From: Salinibacterium sp. M195 | GTDB lineage: Bacteria; Actinomycetota; Actinomycetes; Actinomycetales; Microbacteriaceae | Reading direction: 5' to 3' | NCBI RefSeq assembly: GCF_019443965.1 | Contig: NZ_CP040814.1 | Span: 806,001-870,000 of the forward strand | DNA: 64,000 nucleotides | Part shown: positions 44,084 to 53,692 of the stretch, in pieces | How the letters are laid out: every line of letters begins with the position of its first letter | Position numbering within the stretch: the first letter of the stretch is position 1 | Made by a program: the position numbers and the translations under genes | The notes under the pieces: model-generated | Told to the model about the DNA's origin: nothing | Databases searched by the model: none | What the model saw: the letters and a program-made list of their open reading frames with translations, nothing else

Positions 44084-45276
44084 CCGAAGAACTAACGCCA
44101 GCCTCAGCCGCAACACCGGCAGCAACCTCAGCCGCAGCTCCGGCCTCAACCTCAGATGCGGTGCTCACCGTCGACTACGCCGTCGACGGCTACTGGCTGC
44201 GCGAATGGCACGGGCCAGCCACGGTGCGGGTCAGCCCCCACGGCATTCGAGCAATAGCGGATGCCGCAAGCCCGACCGCAATTCGTCTTCCGGGAGTGCT
44301 GCTGCCGGGCTTTCGCGACGCGCACGTGCATCTCGGATTGACAGAGCCGCGCGCTCTCATCGCCGGCGGTCTCGCCGCCGTGGACGATTTGGGCGGGCAT
44401 CCTGATCGCCTTCGGGAGTGGGCTCACGATGATGCGGTGTCGATGGTGCAGTATGCGGGTGCCTTCATCACTGCACCGGGCGGGTATCCGAGCAAACGGG
44501 CGTGGGCGGTGACCCTCGCGGTCGCCGAGGTTTCGACGGGGGAGCAGGCGATGGCCGCGGTCGCGCAGCAGCTTGCGGCTGGCGCCACCTTCGTGAAGGT
44601 CGCGCTCAACTCTGAAGACGGTCCGGTGATCGACGATGGCACGTTGAGTGCGCTCGTGGAACACGCTCACAGTCGCGGCGCCGAGGTCGTGGTGCACGTG
44701 CAGGGGGCCGGCCAAGTGCAGCGAGCGTTCGCCGCCGGGGCCGATCGTCTCGCGCATACGCCGTGGACCGAGAAGCTCAGCGACGCCCTAATCGATGAGA
44801 TGGCGCAACCGAACTCCCGTTTTCTTGCTGGTCGCCACTCGTGGATTAGCACCCTCGACATCCACGGTTATGGCCAGCGTGGCCGCGATTTCGCGACCGC
44901 GAGCGATAATCTGCGACGCTTCCATGCCGCTGGCGGCACCGTTCGCTACGGCACCGATATGGGTAATGGCGATCTTCCGCCCGGCCTCAACCAGCGTGAA
45001 CTGACTGCGCTGCAGGATGCCGGGGTGCGCTACGACGCCCTGTTGCGAGCGCTGTGCTTGCCCGGTTTCGGCAGCACCGTGAGCTACCTGCCGACGGTTC
45101 CACTGGCGAACACTGATCTCGCTGGGTGGCTGATGACGGCGAATGTTGTCACGGCGCAGCAACTGCTGCACCCCCAATTTGCGGCGGCCATCAGCCAGCC
45201 TCTCTCCGCTTTCGGCGACGATGCCGTCTCGACAGAAACAACTCCCATCCCTGCACCATGGAGGAATACACCGTGA
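44080..45276 (+). CDS. Amidohydrolase, candidate kynurenine formamidase substitute
   Basis: A 398-residue metal-dependent hydrolase of the amidohydrolase superfamily (imidazolonepropionase-like). The barrel ligands are seen as His82/His84 in DAHVHLG, a lysine in TFVKVALN, His in VVVHVQGAG and AHTPW, and the Asp in YGTDMGNG. It is coupled by GTGA overlaps to both kynA and kynU, in the position where N-formylkynurenine must be hydrolysed, and no canonical kynB is present in the window. I infer it may be the formamidase. The first 25 residues are Ala/Thr-rich filler. Confidence 0.82.
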   Translation: MTEELTPASAATPAATSAAAPASTSDAVLTVDYAVDGYWLREWHGPATVRVSPHGIRAIADAASPTAIRLPGVLLPGFRDAHVHLGLTEPRALIAGGLAAVDDLGGHPDRLREWAHDDAVSMVQYAGAFITAPGGYPSKRAWAVTLAVAEVSTGEQAMAAVAQQLAAGATFVKVALNSEDGPVIDDGTLSALVEHAHSRGAEVVVHVQGAGQVQRAFAAGADRLAHTPWTEKLSDALIDEMAQPNSRFLAGRHSWISTLDIHGYGQRGRDFATASDNLRRFHAAGGTVRYGTDMGNGDLPPGLNQRELTALQDAGVRYDALLRALCLPGFGSTVSYLPTVPLANTDLAGWLMTANVVTAQQLLHPQFAAAISQPLSAFGDDAVSTETTPIPAPWRNTP

Positions 45277-46562
45277 CCGATAACAGTGCCCGTACCGAAC
45301 ACAGGGCCCATGCTGAACACAGGGCCCATGCTGAACACAGGGCCCACGTCGATACCAGTGCCGAAGCTGCCACAGCGCTCGATGCCGTCGATCCGCTCAC
45401 GCAGTACCCGGCCAAGTTCGTGCGCTCAGCCGAAGTTCGCGCGTACCTCGACGGCAACTCGCTCGGGCGACCCACCGCGGCGAGTGCGGCCCGCCTCGCA
45501 GAGTTCGTTGACGAGCAGTGGGGCGGCCGCCTCATCCGCGGCTGGGATGAGTCATGGTACGAACTTCCTCTCGCCCTCGGCGACCGTCTCGGCGCTGCCA
45601 CTCTCGGCGCTGCGCCCGGCCAGACTTTTATTGGCGACTCGACAACGGTTGTGCTCTACAAGCTGATCCGCGCTGCGCTCAGCGCGCGCCCGGAGCGCAA
45701 CGAGATCGTCATCGACACCGGCAACTTTCCGACCGACCGCTACCTAGTCGAAGGCATCGCCGCCGAGCTCGGCAAGACCTTGCGCTGGATCGACCCTGCC
45801 GTCGATGGGGGAGTAACCGCTGATGAAGTGAAGGGCGTCCTCAACGAGAACACCGCGCTCGTCGTCATCAGTCACGTCGCCTACCGTTCCGGCCATCTCG
45901 CCGACATGCCCGGTATCACCGCGCTCGCCCACGATGCGGGAGCCCTCGTGCTCTGGGATCTCTGCCACTCCGCCGGCGTGGTCGAAACCCACCTCGATGA
46001 CTGGGGCGTCGACCTGGCCGCCGGATGCACGTACAAATACCTCAACGGGGGCCCAGGTTCCCCGGCCTTCGGCTACGTGCGCGCCGAGCACATCGAGGCC
46101 ATGACCCAGCCGATCCAGGGCTGGATGGGCAGCAATAGCCCCTTCGAAATGGGCCCAGGGTATGCGCCGCACCAGGGTATTCGTCGTTTCATTAGCGGCA
46201 CGCCCTCGGTCGTCGGTTCGCTCGCGATGCAAGACATGCTCGGGCTCATCGAAGAGGCGGGCATCCCGGCGATCCGTGCCAAGTCTGTTGCCCTCACTGA
46301 GTATGCGCTCGCGCTCGTTGACGAACTGCTCGTGCCGCTCGGCGTCGCCGTCAGTTCGCCGCGGGACGCCGCCGAGCGCGGCAGCCACGTCACGATCGAC
46401 CATGAGAGCTTCGCCGCCGTGAATGCCGAACTGTGGAAACAGGGAATCATTCCTGACTTCCGGCGGCCCAACGGCATCCGTCTCGGGTTGTCGCCGCTCA
46501 GCACCACCTTCGCCGAAGTGCAGCTCGGCATCGAGGCAATCTACGAGCAACTCACGAAGTAG
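45273..46562 (+). CDS. kynU: Kynureninase
   Basis: PLP enzyme that cleaves kynurenine to anthranilate and alanine. YLDGNSLGRP marks the start of the conserved part, FIGDSTTVVLYKL and DLCHSAGVV bind the cofactor, and Lys255 in CTYKYLNGGPG is the Schiff-base residue; RFISGTPSV follows. GTG 45273 has GGAGGA seven bases upstream and overlaps the amidohydrolase stop. Residues 9-25 (EHRAHA repeats) come from a three-unit 18-base repeat at 45297-45347. Length 429 is otherwise normal. Confidence 0.94.
   Translation: MTDNSARTEHRAHAEHRAHAEHRAHVDTSAEAATALDAVDPLTQYPAKFVRSAEVRAYLDGNSLGRPTAASAARLAEFVDEQWGGRLIRGWDESWYELPLALGDRLGAATLGAAPGQTFIGDSTTVVLYKLIRAALSARPERNEIVIDTGNFPTDRYLVEGIAAELGKTLRWIDPAVDGGVTADEVKGVLNENTALVVISHVAYRSGHLADMPGITALAHDAGALVLWDLCHSAGVVETHLDDWGVDLAAGCTYKYLNGGPGSPAFGYVRAEHIEAMTQPIQGWMGSNSPFEMGPGYAPHQGIRRFISGTPSVVGSLAMQDMLGLIEEAGIPAIRAKSVALTEYALALVDELLVPLGVAVSSPRDAAERGSHVTIDHESFAAVNAELWKQGIIPDFRRPNGIRLGLSPLSTTFAEVQLGIEAIYEQLTK
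45297..45347 (+). repeat. 18-base in-frame tandem repeat, three units
   Basis: GAACACAGGGCCCATGCT is repeated twice exactly and a third time with a terminal change, encoding EHRAHA repeats at the kynureninase N-terminus. Confidence 0.85.
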
Positions 46563-46568
46563 CCGCCC

Positions 46569-47387
46569 ATGATTCTGGATGACTTCGACTCCCGCCCCGG
46601 GAGTGCGCCCTCACTGCTGCGCACCTTCGTGGGCTCGCAACTGCGTCAGCTTGGCGGCTGGATCTCGTCGGCGCATCTCGTGCGCATCATGGAGGCGTTG
46701 GGAGTCTCGGCCAATGGCGCTCGCAGCGCGATTGCGCGAGTGAAGTCAAAAGGCTTGCTGGTTCCCGAATTGGTCAATGGACAACAGGGCTACCGAGTGA
46801 ATGCGGATGCGGAGCCCATGCTTGAGAGTGGAGATCGCCGCATCTTCAGCTTCCGCCAGCAGCGCGAAGACGACCAGTGGTGCCTGATTTCGTTCTCGAT
46901 TCCGGAGTCGCGCCGTGATGCCCGCCACCAGTTGCGCCGTCGTCTCGGCTGGATCGGCTGCGGAACTGTCGCGACCGGCCTGTGGATTTGCCCCGCCCAT
47001 CTCAAGGCGGAGGTGTTGAGCATCCTCAATGACCTCGACCTCAGCGATTGCGCGACCCTGTTTATCGCGGGTCGCCCCGAAGCGAATCGACCGTTTGCGG
47101 ATGCCGCAGCCGAATGGTGGGATTTGGACCGCTTGCGCGATTTGCACGAGAGCTTTCTCTCGCAGCACTCCGCTCTGGTGGGTCCAGCGTCTACCGGTGC
47201 CGAGGCATTCGCCGGCTATATCCACGCGCTCGATCAGTGGCGCGTCATTCCCTATCTCGATCCGGGTCTGCCGAATTCGGCGTTGCCGGAGGGGTGGCCC
47301 GGTCAGGGCAGTCTCGACCTCTTCGGCCGCATTTCGCGTTCTTTGTCGGCACGGGCGCACGGTTTTGCGCGCAATTCCGCTCCTTAG
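46569..47387 (+). CDS. PaaX-family transcriptional regulator
   Basis: A 272-residue regulator. The N-terminal winged helix carries LLRTFVGSQLRQLGGWISSAHLVRIME and a basic wing (VSANGARSAIARVKSKGLL), and WCLISFSIPESRRDARHQLRRRLGWIG is the hallmark PaaX central block. PaaX proteins repress aromatic catabolism and usually sense CoA thioesters. Six bases after kynU, it is likely the operon's own repressor, sensing an intermediate such as anthranilate or kynurenine (inference). Confidence 0.88.
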   Translation: MILDDFDSRPGSAPSLLRTFVGSQLRQLGGWISSAHLVRIMEALGVSANGARSAIARVKSKGLLVPELVNGQQGYRVNADAEPMLESGDRRIFSFRQQREDDQWCLISFSIPESRRDARHQLRRRLGWIGCGTVATGLWICPAHLKAEVLSILNDLDLSDCATLFIAGRPEANRPFADAAAEWWDLDRLRDLHESFLSQHSALVGPASTGAEAFAGYIHALDQWRVIPYLDPGLPNSALPEGWPGQGSLDLFGRISRSLSARAHGFARNSAP

Positions 47388-47441
47388 CGATTCTGCAATC
47401 TGACGCGCGCCACAGGCGGGAGTCTGGGTAACTGCCCGCTC

Positions 47442-47453
47442 ATTGTGCACAAT
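47442..47453. promoter_or_regulatory. 12-base palindrome upstream of the secreted nuclease
   Basis: ATTGTGCACAAT is a perfect palindrome 132 bases before the nuclease ATG and 55 after the PaaX-type gene. GGGTAAC occurs on both sides (about 47426 and 47460). A dimeric regulator could bind; which one is unknown. Confidence 0.45.
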
Positions 47454-47584
47454 AACAACGGGTAACGCGCAGATGAGCAATTGAGTTAAACCCTTGGAAT
47501 GGGCTGTGAGCAGGGCTATCGTCTCAGATACCCCTGTTATGGGGTAGACCGCAGATTTCACAATTCTGAAGGGGACTGCCCGTT

Positions 47585-50500
47585 ATGCATAATCAACGCA
47601 GCAGGTCAACGCGACTCTCGGTAGGGGCTATTGCCACCTCCTGTGCCATCGCGCTGGCTACGCTTACCGCTCCTGCCGCATTCGCCGCCGATGTAACGGC
47701 GACGATTGCCGAAGTTCAAGGAACCACAGCATCGAGCCCAATGACGGGCTCGACTGTCACCGTAGAAGGTGTCGTCACCGCTGACTACCGCGGGGCTTCC
47801 GGCTACCGCGGTATTGTCATCCAGACTCCCGGATCGGGTGGGGCAAGCGATGCTACCCCCGGCGCTTCCGATGGAATCTTCCTCTACCTCAACAACGAGA
47901 ACCCGCCCGTTGCACTCGGCGACAAGGTCACGGCAACAGGTCCCGTCGATGAGCGCTTCGGTCAAACTCAGCTCGGTGCCGGCTCAACGCCAGCCACGGT
48001 TGAACTCGTCACTGCAGCGGCCAACCTCGACCCGGCTGATCTGGTTGAAGCATCCGCTCTCGATGCGAGCGTTGTCGGCAACGACCGCGAACCCCTCGAG
48101 TCGATGCTCGTCGCCCCCACCGGTGACTACCTCGTCAGCTCGAGCCACCAGCTCTACAACTTCGGCACCCTTTGGCTCAGCCCGAGTGAGCTAGCAGTCA
48201 AGAGCACCGAGACAACGGATGCCGGAGACGCCGCCAACGCGATCGCCGCCGCCAACCGTGCCAGCCGCATCTTCCTCGATGATGGCTACAGCATCCAAAT
48301 TTCCAACGGGTCGCACCCGGGTGAGCAGCCGTATTTCTCGGCTGACACTGTTGTTCGCAACGGCGACACCGTTGATTTCCCGGCAAACCCCTACATTCTG
48401 AGCTACGGCTTCGATGACTGGCGTTTGCAGCCGACCATCGCGATCAACGACGCGAGCCCGGCGGAGTATCGCCCAACGTTCACGTCGACGAACCCGCGTG
48501 AAGCGTCAGCTCCGGTCGTTGGCGGTGACTTCAAGGTCTCGGCATTCAACGTCTACAACTACTTCACGACACTGACGAGTGAAGACTCGGATGCTCGTGG
48601 CGCAGATACTGCTGAAGAGTTCGCTATTCAGCAGTCGAAGATCGTTGCCGCTATCAACTCGCTCGACGCGGATGTTGTTGGTCTCATGGAGATCGAGAAC
48701 TCGGTCAAGCTGGGGGGAGACCTCGACGAAGCGCTCATGGATCTCGTGGGTGCTCTCAACGCGGCTGCCGGTGCCGGAACGTGGGACTACGTTCGCACGC
48801 CAGCGGCGCTCAACGATGCGGCTATCACTGACTTCATCACGAACGCAATCATCTTCAAGCCGGCAGCAGCTACTCCGGTAGGTGACAGCTTCACGCAGGT
48901 TGATGAGACGGTGTGGGACATCGCGCGTGAGCCGATCGCTCAAACCTTTGAGTCGAACGGTGAGCTCATCACGGTGATCGCTAACCACTTCAAGTCGAAG
49001 GGCGGTTCGGGTGCTGAGCCCGCTGACGGCCAGGGACGTTTCAACGTCGAGCGTGTTGAACAGGCCACGGCAGTAAAGGCTCTCGTTGACTCGATCTCCG
49101 CTGACCCAGCCAAGAGCGACCAGGTTGTTCTCGTTGGTGACTTCAATGCCTACTCCGAAGAAGACCCGATTCAGGTCTTCACCTCGGCGGGCTACGTTGA
49201 CACCCTTGCAGCGCTAACCGATGACCAGTACACCTACACGTTTGATGGTGAACTGGGATCGCTTGACCACGTCATTGTCTCGCCGTCGCTTGCCGACAAC
49301 GTGACCGATGCTGCTGTCTGGAACATCAACTCGCCTGAGTGGGGCGATCGCGGCTACGCCTTCGGAGCAACCGAAGCGGGCACCGTGTTCCGCTCGAGCG
49401 ACCACGACCCGATCAGCATTGGCCTCAGCACTGAAGCGGTGCCGGTCGAGATCGAAATTCTCACGACGAACGACTTCCACGGCCGAATCGAAGCAGGCGG
49501 CGGAGTTCCCGGCGCAGCTCAGCTCGGCGGAATGGTGAACTACTGGGAAGCTCTGAACCCCAACACCACGTTTGTTGGTGCCGGTGACTTCATCGGTGCG
49601 TCGACCTTCACCTCGTTCATCCAGAACGATCAGCCCACGATCGACGTGCTCAACGAAATTGGACTCGACACAAGTTCATTTGGTAACCACGAATTCGATC
49701 AGGGTCGTGCCGATGTTGACGACCGCATCTTGGATGCCGCCAACTGGCCCTACCTCGCAGCGAACCTCTACGACCGTGGCACCAACGCTCCGGCCTACGA
49801 CGAGTACTTCCTGCAAGAGTTCGACGGAGTCACCGTGGGATTCATTGGTGCTGTTACCGAAGACCTCAACGAGTTGGTCAGCCCCGCTGGCATCGCTTCG
49901 CTTGAGATTCGCGGAATCGTCAGCGAAGTGGATCGGGTAGCCGACTACCTCACCGACGGCAACGATGCCAATGGTGAAGCTGACGTTCTCGTTCTCCTCG
50001 TTCACGAGGGTGCGGCATCCACCAACATCTCAGCGTCAACGGATGATTCGGCCTTTGGGCAGATCGTCACGGGCCTGAGCCCGAAGGTGGATGCAATCGT
50101 CTCGGGCCACACTCACCTCGCCTACGACCACGAGGTCACTGTGCCCGGCATGGACCGCCCACGTTTGGTCGTTTCGGCCGGACAGTACGGAACCAACTAC
50201 GGTCACTTCGACCTGACGGTTGACCCGGCAACGCAGGAGATCATTTCCTTCAGCGCTGAGGTTCTCCCCATCACAGGCTTTGTGCCTGACGCGGCTGTGC
50301 AAGCAATCGTTGATGAGGCAACTGCTCTCGCCAACGTGCTGGGCAACGTCAAGGTTGGTGAAATCTCCGACAGCCTGTTCCGTGCCGTTCAGAACCCGAC
50401 CGCCACAACACCGTTCCCGGAGAACCGCGGCGGAGAGTCGACCCTCGGCAACTTTGTTGCGGATGTTCAGCTCTGGGCAGCATCCGAATTGGGTGCAGAG

Positions 50501-51853
50501 ATTGCGTTCATGAATCCTGGTGGTTTGCGAACCGACCTTGTTTACGAGTCCGCAGGAGTCGGCGACGCTGACGGTGATGTGACCTACCGCGAGGCCGCCA
50601 ACGTGCAGCCGTTCGGTAACACCCTCACGACAATGTCGCTGACCGGCGCTCAGATCAAGATGGTTCTTGAAGAGCAGTGGCAACCAGCTGGTGCGCAGCG
50701 TCCGTTCCTCAAGCTCGGCGTTTCGGAAGGGTTGACGTACTCGTACGACCCCACCGCAGCCCAGGGCGAGCGAGTAACGGCGATGTACCTCAACGGTGTT
50801 GCCGTGGATGCCGCAGCCAGCTACAAGATTGTTGCGAACTCCTTCCTGGCAGCCGGTGGCGATAACTTCGCCACTCTCGCTGCAGGAACCAACCGCGCAG
50901 ACAGTGGACGTATCGACCTGCAGTCCATGGTCGAGTACTTCGAAGAGAACGCGGTCGCAAGCCCGCCTCTTGAACAGCGTGCTATTGGCGCTGTTGTTTC
51001 GGCACCAGATGCCGACGGGTACAACCCCGGAGATGACGTCACACTCGACCTGTCGTCGCTTACCTTTAGCCGCGGTGGCTCAGACGCCACCACGGTTGAG
51101 GTTTCGGTCGACGGAACCGTGCTCGGTTCGGCAGCGATCGACCGCACCATCGTCGATACAACGGATGAACAGGGTCGCGCAACAGTGACCGTCACGATTC
51201 CGGCCGGTACGGCTACGGGCACGCTGACGCTGACCGTGATGATTCCCGGAACGGATACCGCGGTTGCGGTGCCGATTGAGGTCACCACGACTGCCGAAGC
51301 TATCGAGAACACGAAGGCTCCGAGCATCCGCGGAAAGGTCGAAGTCGGCAAAACCGTCAAGGCTGTTCACGGAAACTGGAGTGTACGGTCACCGGACTAC
51401 AGCTACCAGTGGCTGCGGGATGGCGCACCGATCGCTGATGCGACCGACAGCCGCTACCGCATCACCACAGAGGACATCGGCACCGAGCTGAGCGTGCAAG
51501 TCACTGCCAGCAAGGACGGTTACTCGGATGGTGTGGCTGTGTCGGACTCACAATCAGTAGAGAAGATCTCGTCGAAAGTCAGCGCGAGTCCTTCCAGCTG
51601 GTTGGTCTGGGGCAACCGCTCGATCACGGTCGACACGAAAGTGACCGTCGGCAAGGATGGCACGACGGCGGGTGATGTGACCGTGTATGACGGTCGCACC
51701 GCTGTGGCTACAGCCGAGGTCGGTAACAAGGGCAAGAACTCGGTGAAGCTGCCGAAGTTGAGCCGCGGCATCCACTTCATCTCGGTTCAGTACTCCGGTA
51801 ATGATCTGGTGGAGTCGAGTTCAAGCTGGCCACGGTTGGTGCTCGTCTTCTAG
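47585..51853 (+). CDS. Secreted ExeM/NucH-type endonuclease fused to 5'-nucleotidase
   Basis: 1422 residues. A signal peptide ends near APAAFAAD (residue 35). An OB-fold-like DUF segment (residues 35-300) is followed by an endonuclease/exonuclease/phosphatase domain (VVGLMEIEN, VGDFNAYSEED, SSDHDPI; about 310-610), then a calcineurin-like 5'-nucleotidase (TTNDFHGRIE, GAGDFIGAST, GNHEFDQG, SGHTHLAYDH; about 625-880) with its C-terminal substrate domain (FMNPGGLRTD). Two Ig-like repeats close the protein. Together they could cut extracellular DNA or RNA and dephosphorylate the nucleotides. GAAGGGGA upstream of ATG 47585 is a fair ribosome site. No cell-wall anchor motif is visible. Confidence 0.9.
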   Translation: MHNQRSRSTRLSVGAIATSCAIALATLTAPAAFAADVTATIAEVQGTTASSPMTGSTVTVEGVVTADYRGASGYRGIVIQTPGSGGASDATPGASDGIFLYLNNENPPVALGDKVTATGPVDERFGQTQLGAGSTPATVELVTAAANLDPADLVEASALDASVVGNDREPLESMLVAPTGDYLVSSSHQLYNFGTLWLSPSELAVKSTETTDAGDAANAIAAANRASRIFLDDGYSIQISNGSHPGEQPYFSADTVVRNGDTVDFPANPYILSYGFDDWRLQPTIAINDASPAEYRPTFTSTNPREASAPVVGGDFKVSAFNVYNYFTTLTSEDSDARGADTAEEFAIQQSKIVAAINSLDADVVGLMEIENSVKLGGDLDEALMDLVGALNAAAGAGTWDYVRTPAALNDAAITDFITNAIIFKPAAATPVGDSFTQVDETVWDIAREPIAQTFESNGELITVIANHFKSKGGSGAEPADGQGRFNVERVEQATAVKALVDSISADPAKSDQVVLVGDFNAYSEEDPIQVFTSAGYVDTLAALTDDQYTYTFDGELGSLDHVIVSPSLADNVTDAAVWNINSPEWGDRGYAFGATEAGTVFRSSDHDPISIGLSTEAVPVEIEILTTNDFHGRIEAGGGVPGAAQLGGMVNYWEALNPNTTFVGAGDFIGASTFTSFIQNDQPTIDVLNEIGLDTSSFGNHEFDQGRADVDDRILDAANWPYLAANLYDRGTNAPAYDEYFLQEFDGVTVGFIGAVTEDLNELVSPAGIASLEIRGIVSEVDRVADYLTDGNDANGEADVLVLLVHEGAASTNISASTDDSAFGQIVTGLSPKVDAIVSGHTHLAYDHEVTVPGMDRPRLVVSAGQYGTNYGHFDLTVDPATQEIISFSAEVLPITGFVPDAAVQAIVDEATALANVLGNVKVGEISDSLFRAVQNPTATTPFPENRGGESTLGNFVADVQLWAASELGAEIAFMNPGGLRTDLVYESAGVGDADGDVTYREAANVQPFGNTLTTMSLTGAQIKMVLEEQWQPAGAQRPFLKLGVSEGLTYSYDPTAAQGERVTAMYLNGVAVDAAASYKIVANSFLAAGGDNFATLAAGTNRADSGRIDLQSMVEYFEENAVASPPLEQRAIGAVVSAPDADGYNPGDDVTLDLSSLTFSRGGSDATTVEVSVDGTVLGSAAIDRTIVDTTDEQGRATVTVTIPAGTATGTLTLTVMIPGTDTAVAVPIEVTTTAEAIENTKAPSIRGKVEVGKTVKAVHGNWSVRSPDYSYQWLRDGAPIADATDSRYRITTEDIGTELSVQVTASKDGYSDGVAVSDSQSVEKISSKVSASPSSWLVWGNRSITVDTKVTVGKDGTTAGDVTVYDGRTAVATAEVGNKGKNSVKLPKLSRGIHFISVQYSGNDLVESSSSWPRLVLVF

Positions 51854-51882
51854 AGAACACCTAACCGTTAGCTGAAAAAGCG

Positions 51883-51913
51883 AAGAGGGTCCCGCTCTGC
51901 GGGGCCCTCTTTT
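51883..51913 (+). terminator. Rho-independent terminator after the nuclease gene
   Basis: AAGAGGG-T-CCCGC pairs with GCGGG-G-CCCTCTT around a TCT loop, followed by TT. Twelve pairs with one mismatch, 29 bases after the stop codon. Confidence 0.8.
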
Positions 51914-52032
51914 CGCGCAGTGTCTGTTACAGAATTATCCAGTTTGATGAAATAAATTTGGCGTGCTGATTGCTACTAACTATGGTGAGCAAGCTCCCAT
52001 CGATCTCCAACCTGCGAAGGAACCCCTGAATC

Positions 52033-52971
52033 ATGGCTAGTCGTATCTATAAGAACATCACCGAACTCGTCGGTAATACTCCGCTGGTTCAGCTCAACTC
52101 CGTCACAGACGGTGCCGGCGCTACAGTGCTCGCGAAGCTCGAATTCCAGAACCCTTCCGCCAGCGTGAAGGACCGTATCGGTGTCGCAATTATCGATGCT
52201 GCCGAGAAGGCTGGCGCGTTGAAGCCCGGTGGAACCATCGTTGAGGGCACCAGTGGAAACACTGGCATCGCCCTCGCCATGGTTGGTGCAGCCCGCGGTT
52301 ACCGCGTTGTGCTCACCATGCCCGAGAGCATGAGCAAGGAGCGCCGCATGTTGCTTCGCGCGTTCGGTGCAGAACTCGTTTTGACCCCTGCCGGTGAAGG
52401 CATGCGCGGCGCCGTCGAGAAGGCCGACGAAATTGTCGCGAACACTGAGGGCGCTGTTGCGGCCCGACAGTTCGCAAACGCAGCGAACCCCGCCATCCAC
52501 CGTGCAACCACGGGTCCCGAGATCTGGAACGACACTGACGGAACCGTCGACATCTTCGTTGCCGGAATCGGAACCGGAGGAACGATCACCGGCGCTGGTG
52601 GCTTCCTCAAGGAGCAGAACCCTGAGATCAAGGTCGTTGCTGTTGAGCCAGAAGAGTCCGCCATCCTCAACGGCGGAGCCCCAGGTCCCCACAAGATTCA
52701 GGGAATCGGCGCCAACTTCGTGCCTGAGATCCTCGACCGCGATGTGTACGACGAGGTTCTCGACGTCAACATCACGCAGTCAGTCACGATGGCTCGCCGC
52801 CTCGCTGCAGAAGAGGGCATCCTCGCGGGTATCTCCTCCGGTGCAACCGTTCACGCGGCACTCGAGTTGGCTAAGCGCCCCGAGAACGCCGGCAAGACCA
52901 TCGTTGTCATCATCGCGAGCTTCGGCGAGCGTTACCTGTCGACTCTTCTTTACGAAGACCTCGTTGACTAA
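52033..52971 (+). CDS. cysK: Cysteine synthase A (O-acetylserine sulfhydrylase)
   Basis: PLP enzyme making cysteine from O-acetylserine and sulfide; 312 residues. Lys46 in [11 protein letters not shown] binds PLP, and [14 protein letters not shown] is the substrate loop. [15 protein letters not shown] is the phosphate-binding loop. The short C-terminal tail ends LLYEDLVD. It is followed, 55 bases on, by cysE, which makes its substrate. GAAGGAACC at about 52015 is the ribosome site. Confidence 0.96.
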   Translation: MASRIYKNITELVGNTPLVQLNSVTDGAGATVLAKLEFQNPSASVKDRIGVAIIDAAEKAGALKPGGTIVEGTSGNTGIALAMVGAARGYRVVLTMPESMSKERRMLLRAFGAELVLTPAGEGMRGAVEKADEIVANTEGAVAARQFANAANPAIHRATTGPEIWNDTDGTVDIFVAGIGTGGTITGAGGFLKEQNPEIKVVAVEPEESAILNGGAPGPHKIQGIGANFVPEILDRDVYDEVLDVNITQSVTMARRLAAEEGILAGISSGATVHAALELAKRPENAGKTIVVIIASFGERYLSTLLYEDLVD

Positions 52972-53026
52972 AGCTGCATAACGACAACACAGCGCCGCTA
53001 ACCACCACTAACGACGGATTTTCCTA

Positions 53027-53596
53027 TTGTTTGCTCGAACTCGTGAAGACATCGCTGCCGTGCGCGAACGCGACCCCGCAGCCCGTGGTGCTTTCGAGAT
53101 CTGGCTGACTTATTCGGGAATGCACGCCGTCTGGGGTTACCGTTTTAGTCATTGGCTGTGGACCGCGCGGGCATTCTTTCTTGCCCGCGTGGTCTCCCAA
53201 TACGTGCGCTTTTTGACGGGTGTTGAGATTCACCCTGGCGCAAAGATTGGCCGCCGCGTCATTATCGATCACGGCTCCGGAGTCGTCATTGGAGAGACAG
53301 CAATTGTGGGCGACGACGTATTGATCTATCACGGAGTCACTCTGGGCGGCACGAGCGCTCAGGGCGGTAAACGCCACCCCACGCTCGGCAACGACATTGT
53401 CGTGGGTGCTGGGGCAGCAGTCCTCGGCGACATCACGGTCGGCTCCGGCTCGGTTGTCGGTGCCGGTGCGGTAGTAGTGGCGGATGCCCCTGCCGACTCG
53501 CTACTCGTCGGGGCTCCTGCAGTGGCGCGCCCCAAGCGTGGCACGAAGGCCTCGAAAGACAACTTCACCTACACCGACCCCGCGATCTACATCTAG
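53027..53596 (+). CDS. cysE: Serine O-acetyltransferase
   Basis: Makes O-acetylserine from serine and acetyl-CoA; 189 residues, the short class. The C-terminal left-handed beta-helix hexapeptides are evident from [31 protein letters not shown], with the catalytic His in [10 protein letters not shown] and the HGVTLGGT signature. The N-terminal helix [21 protein letters not shown] is conserved, so the TTG at 53027 is the best start, although a rare codon. Together with cysK it forms a two-gene cysteine operon. Confidence 0.94.
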   Translation: MFARTREDIAAVRERDPAARGAFEIWLTYSGMHAVWGYRFSHWLWTARAFFLARVVSQYVRFLTGVEIHPGAKIGRRVIIDHGSGVVIGETAIVGDDVLIYHGVTLGGTSAQGGKRHPTLGNDIVVGAGAAVLGDITVGSGSVVGAGAVVVADAPADSLLVGAPAVARPKRGTKASKDNFTYTDPAIYI

Positions 53597-53692
53597 TCGC
53601 TGGTCGCGGCGATCGTAGCTGTGGCTGTCGCAGTGCCTTTCATTGTTTAGGCTGCGATAGCCGCATCGCCTCGACGATGCGGCCGGCGCAAA

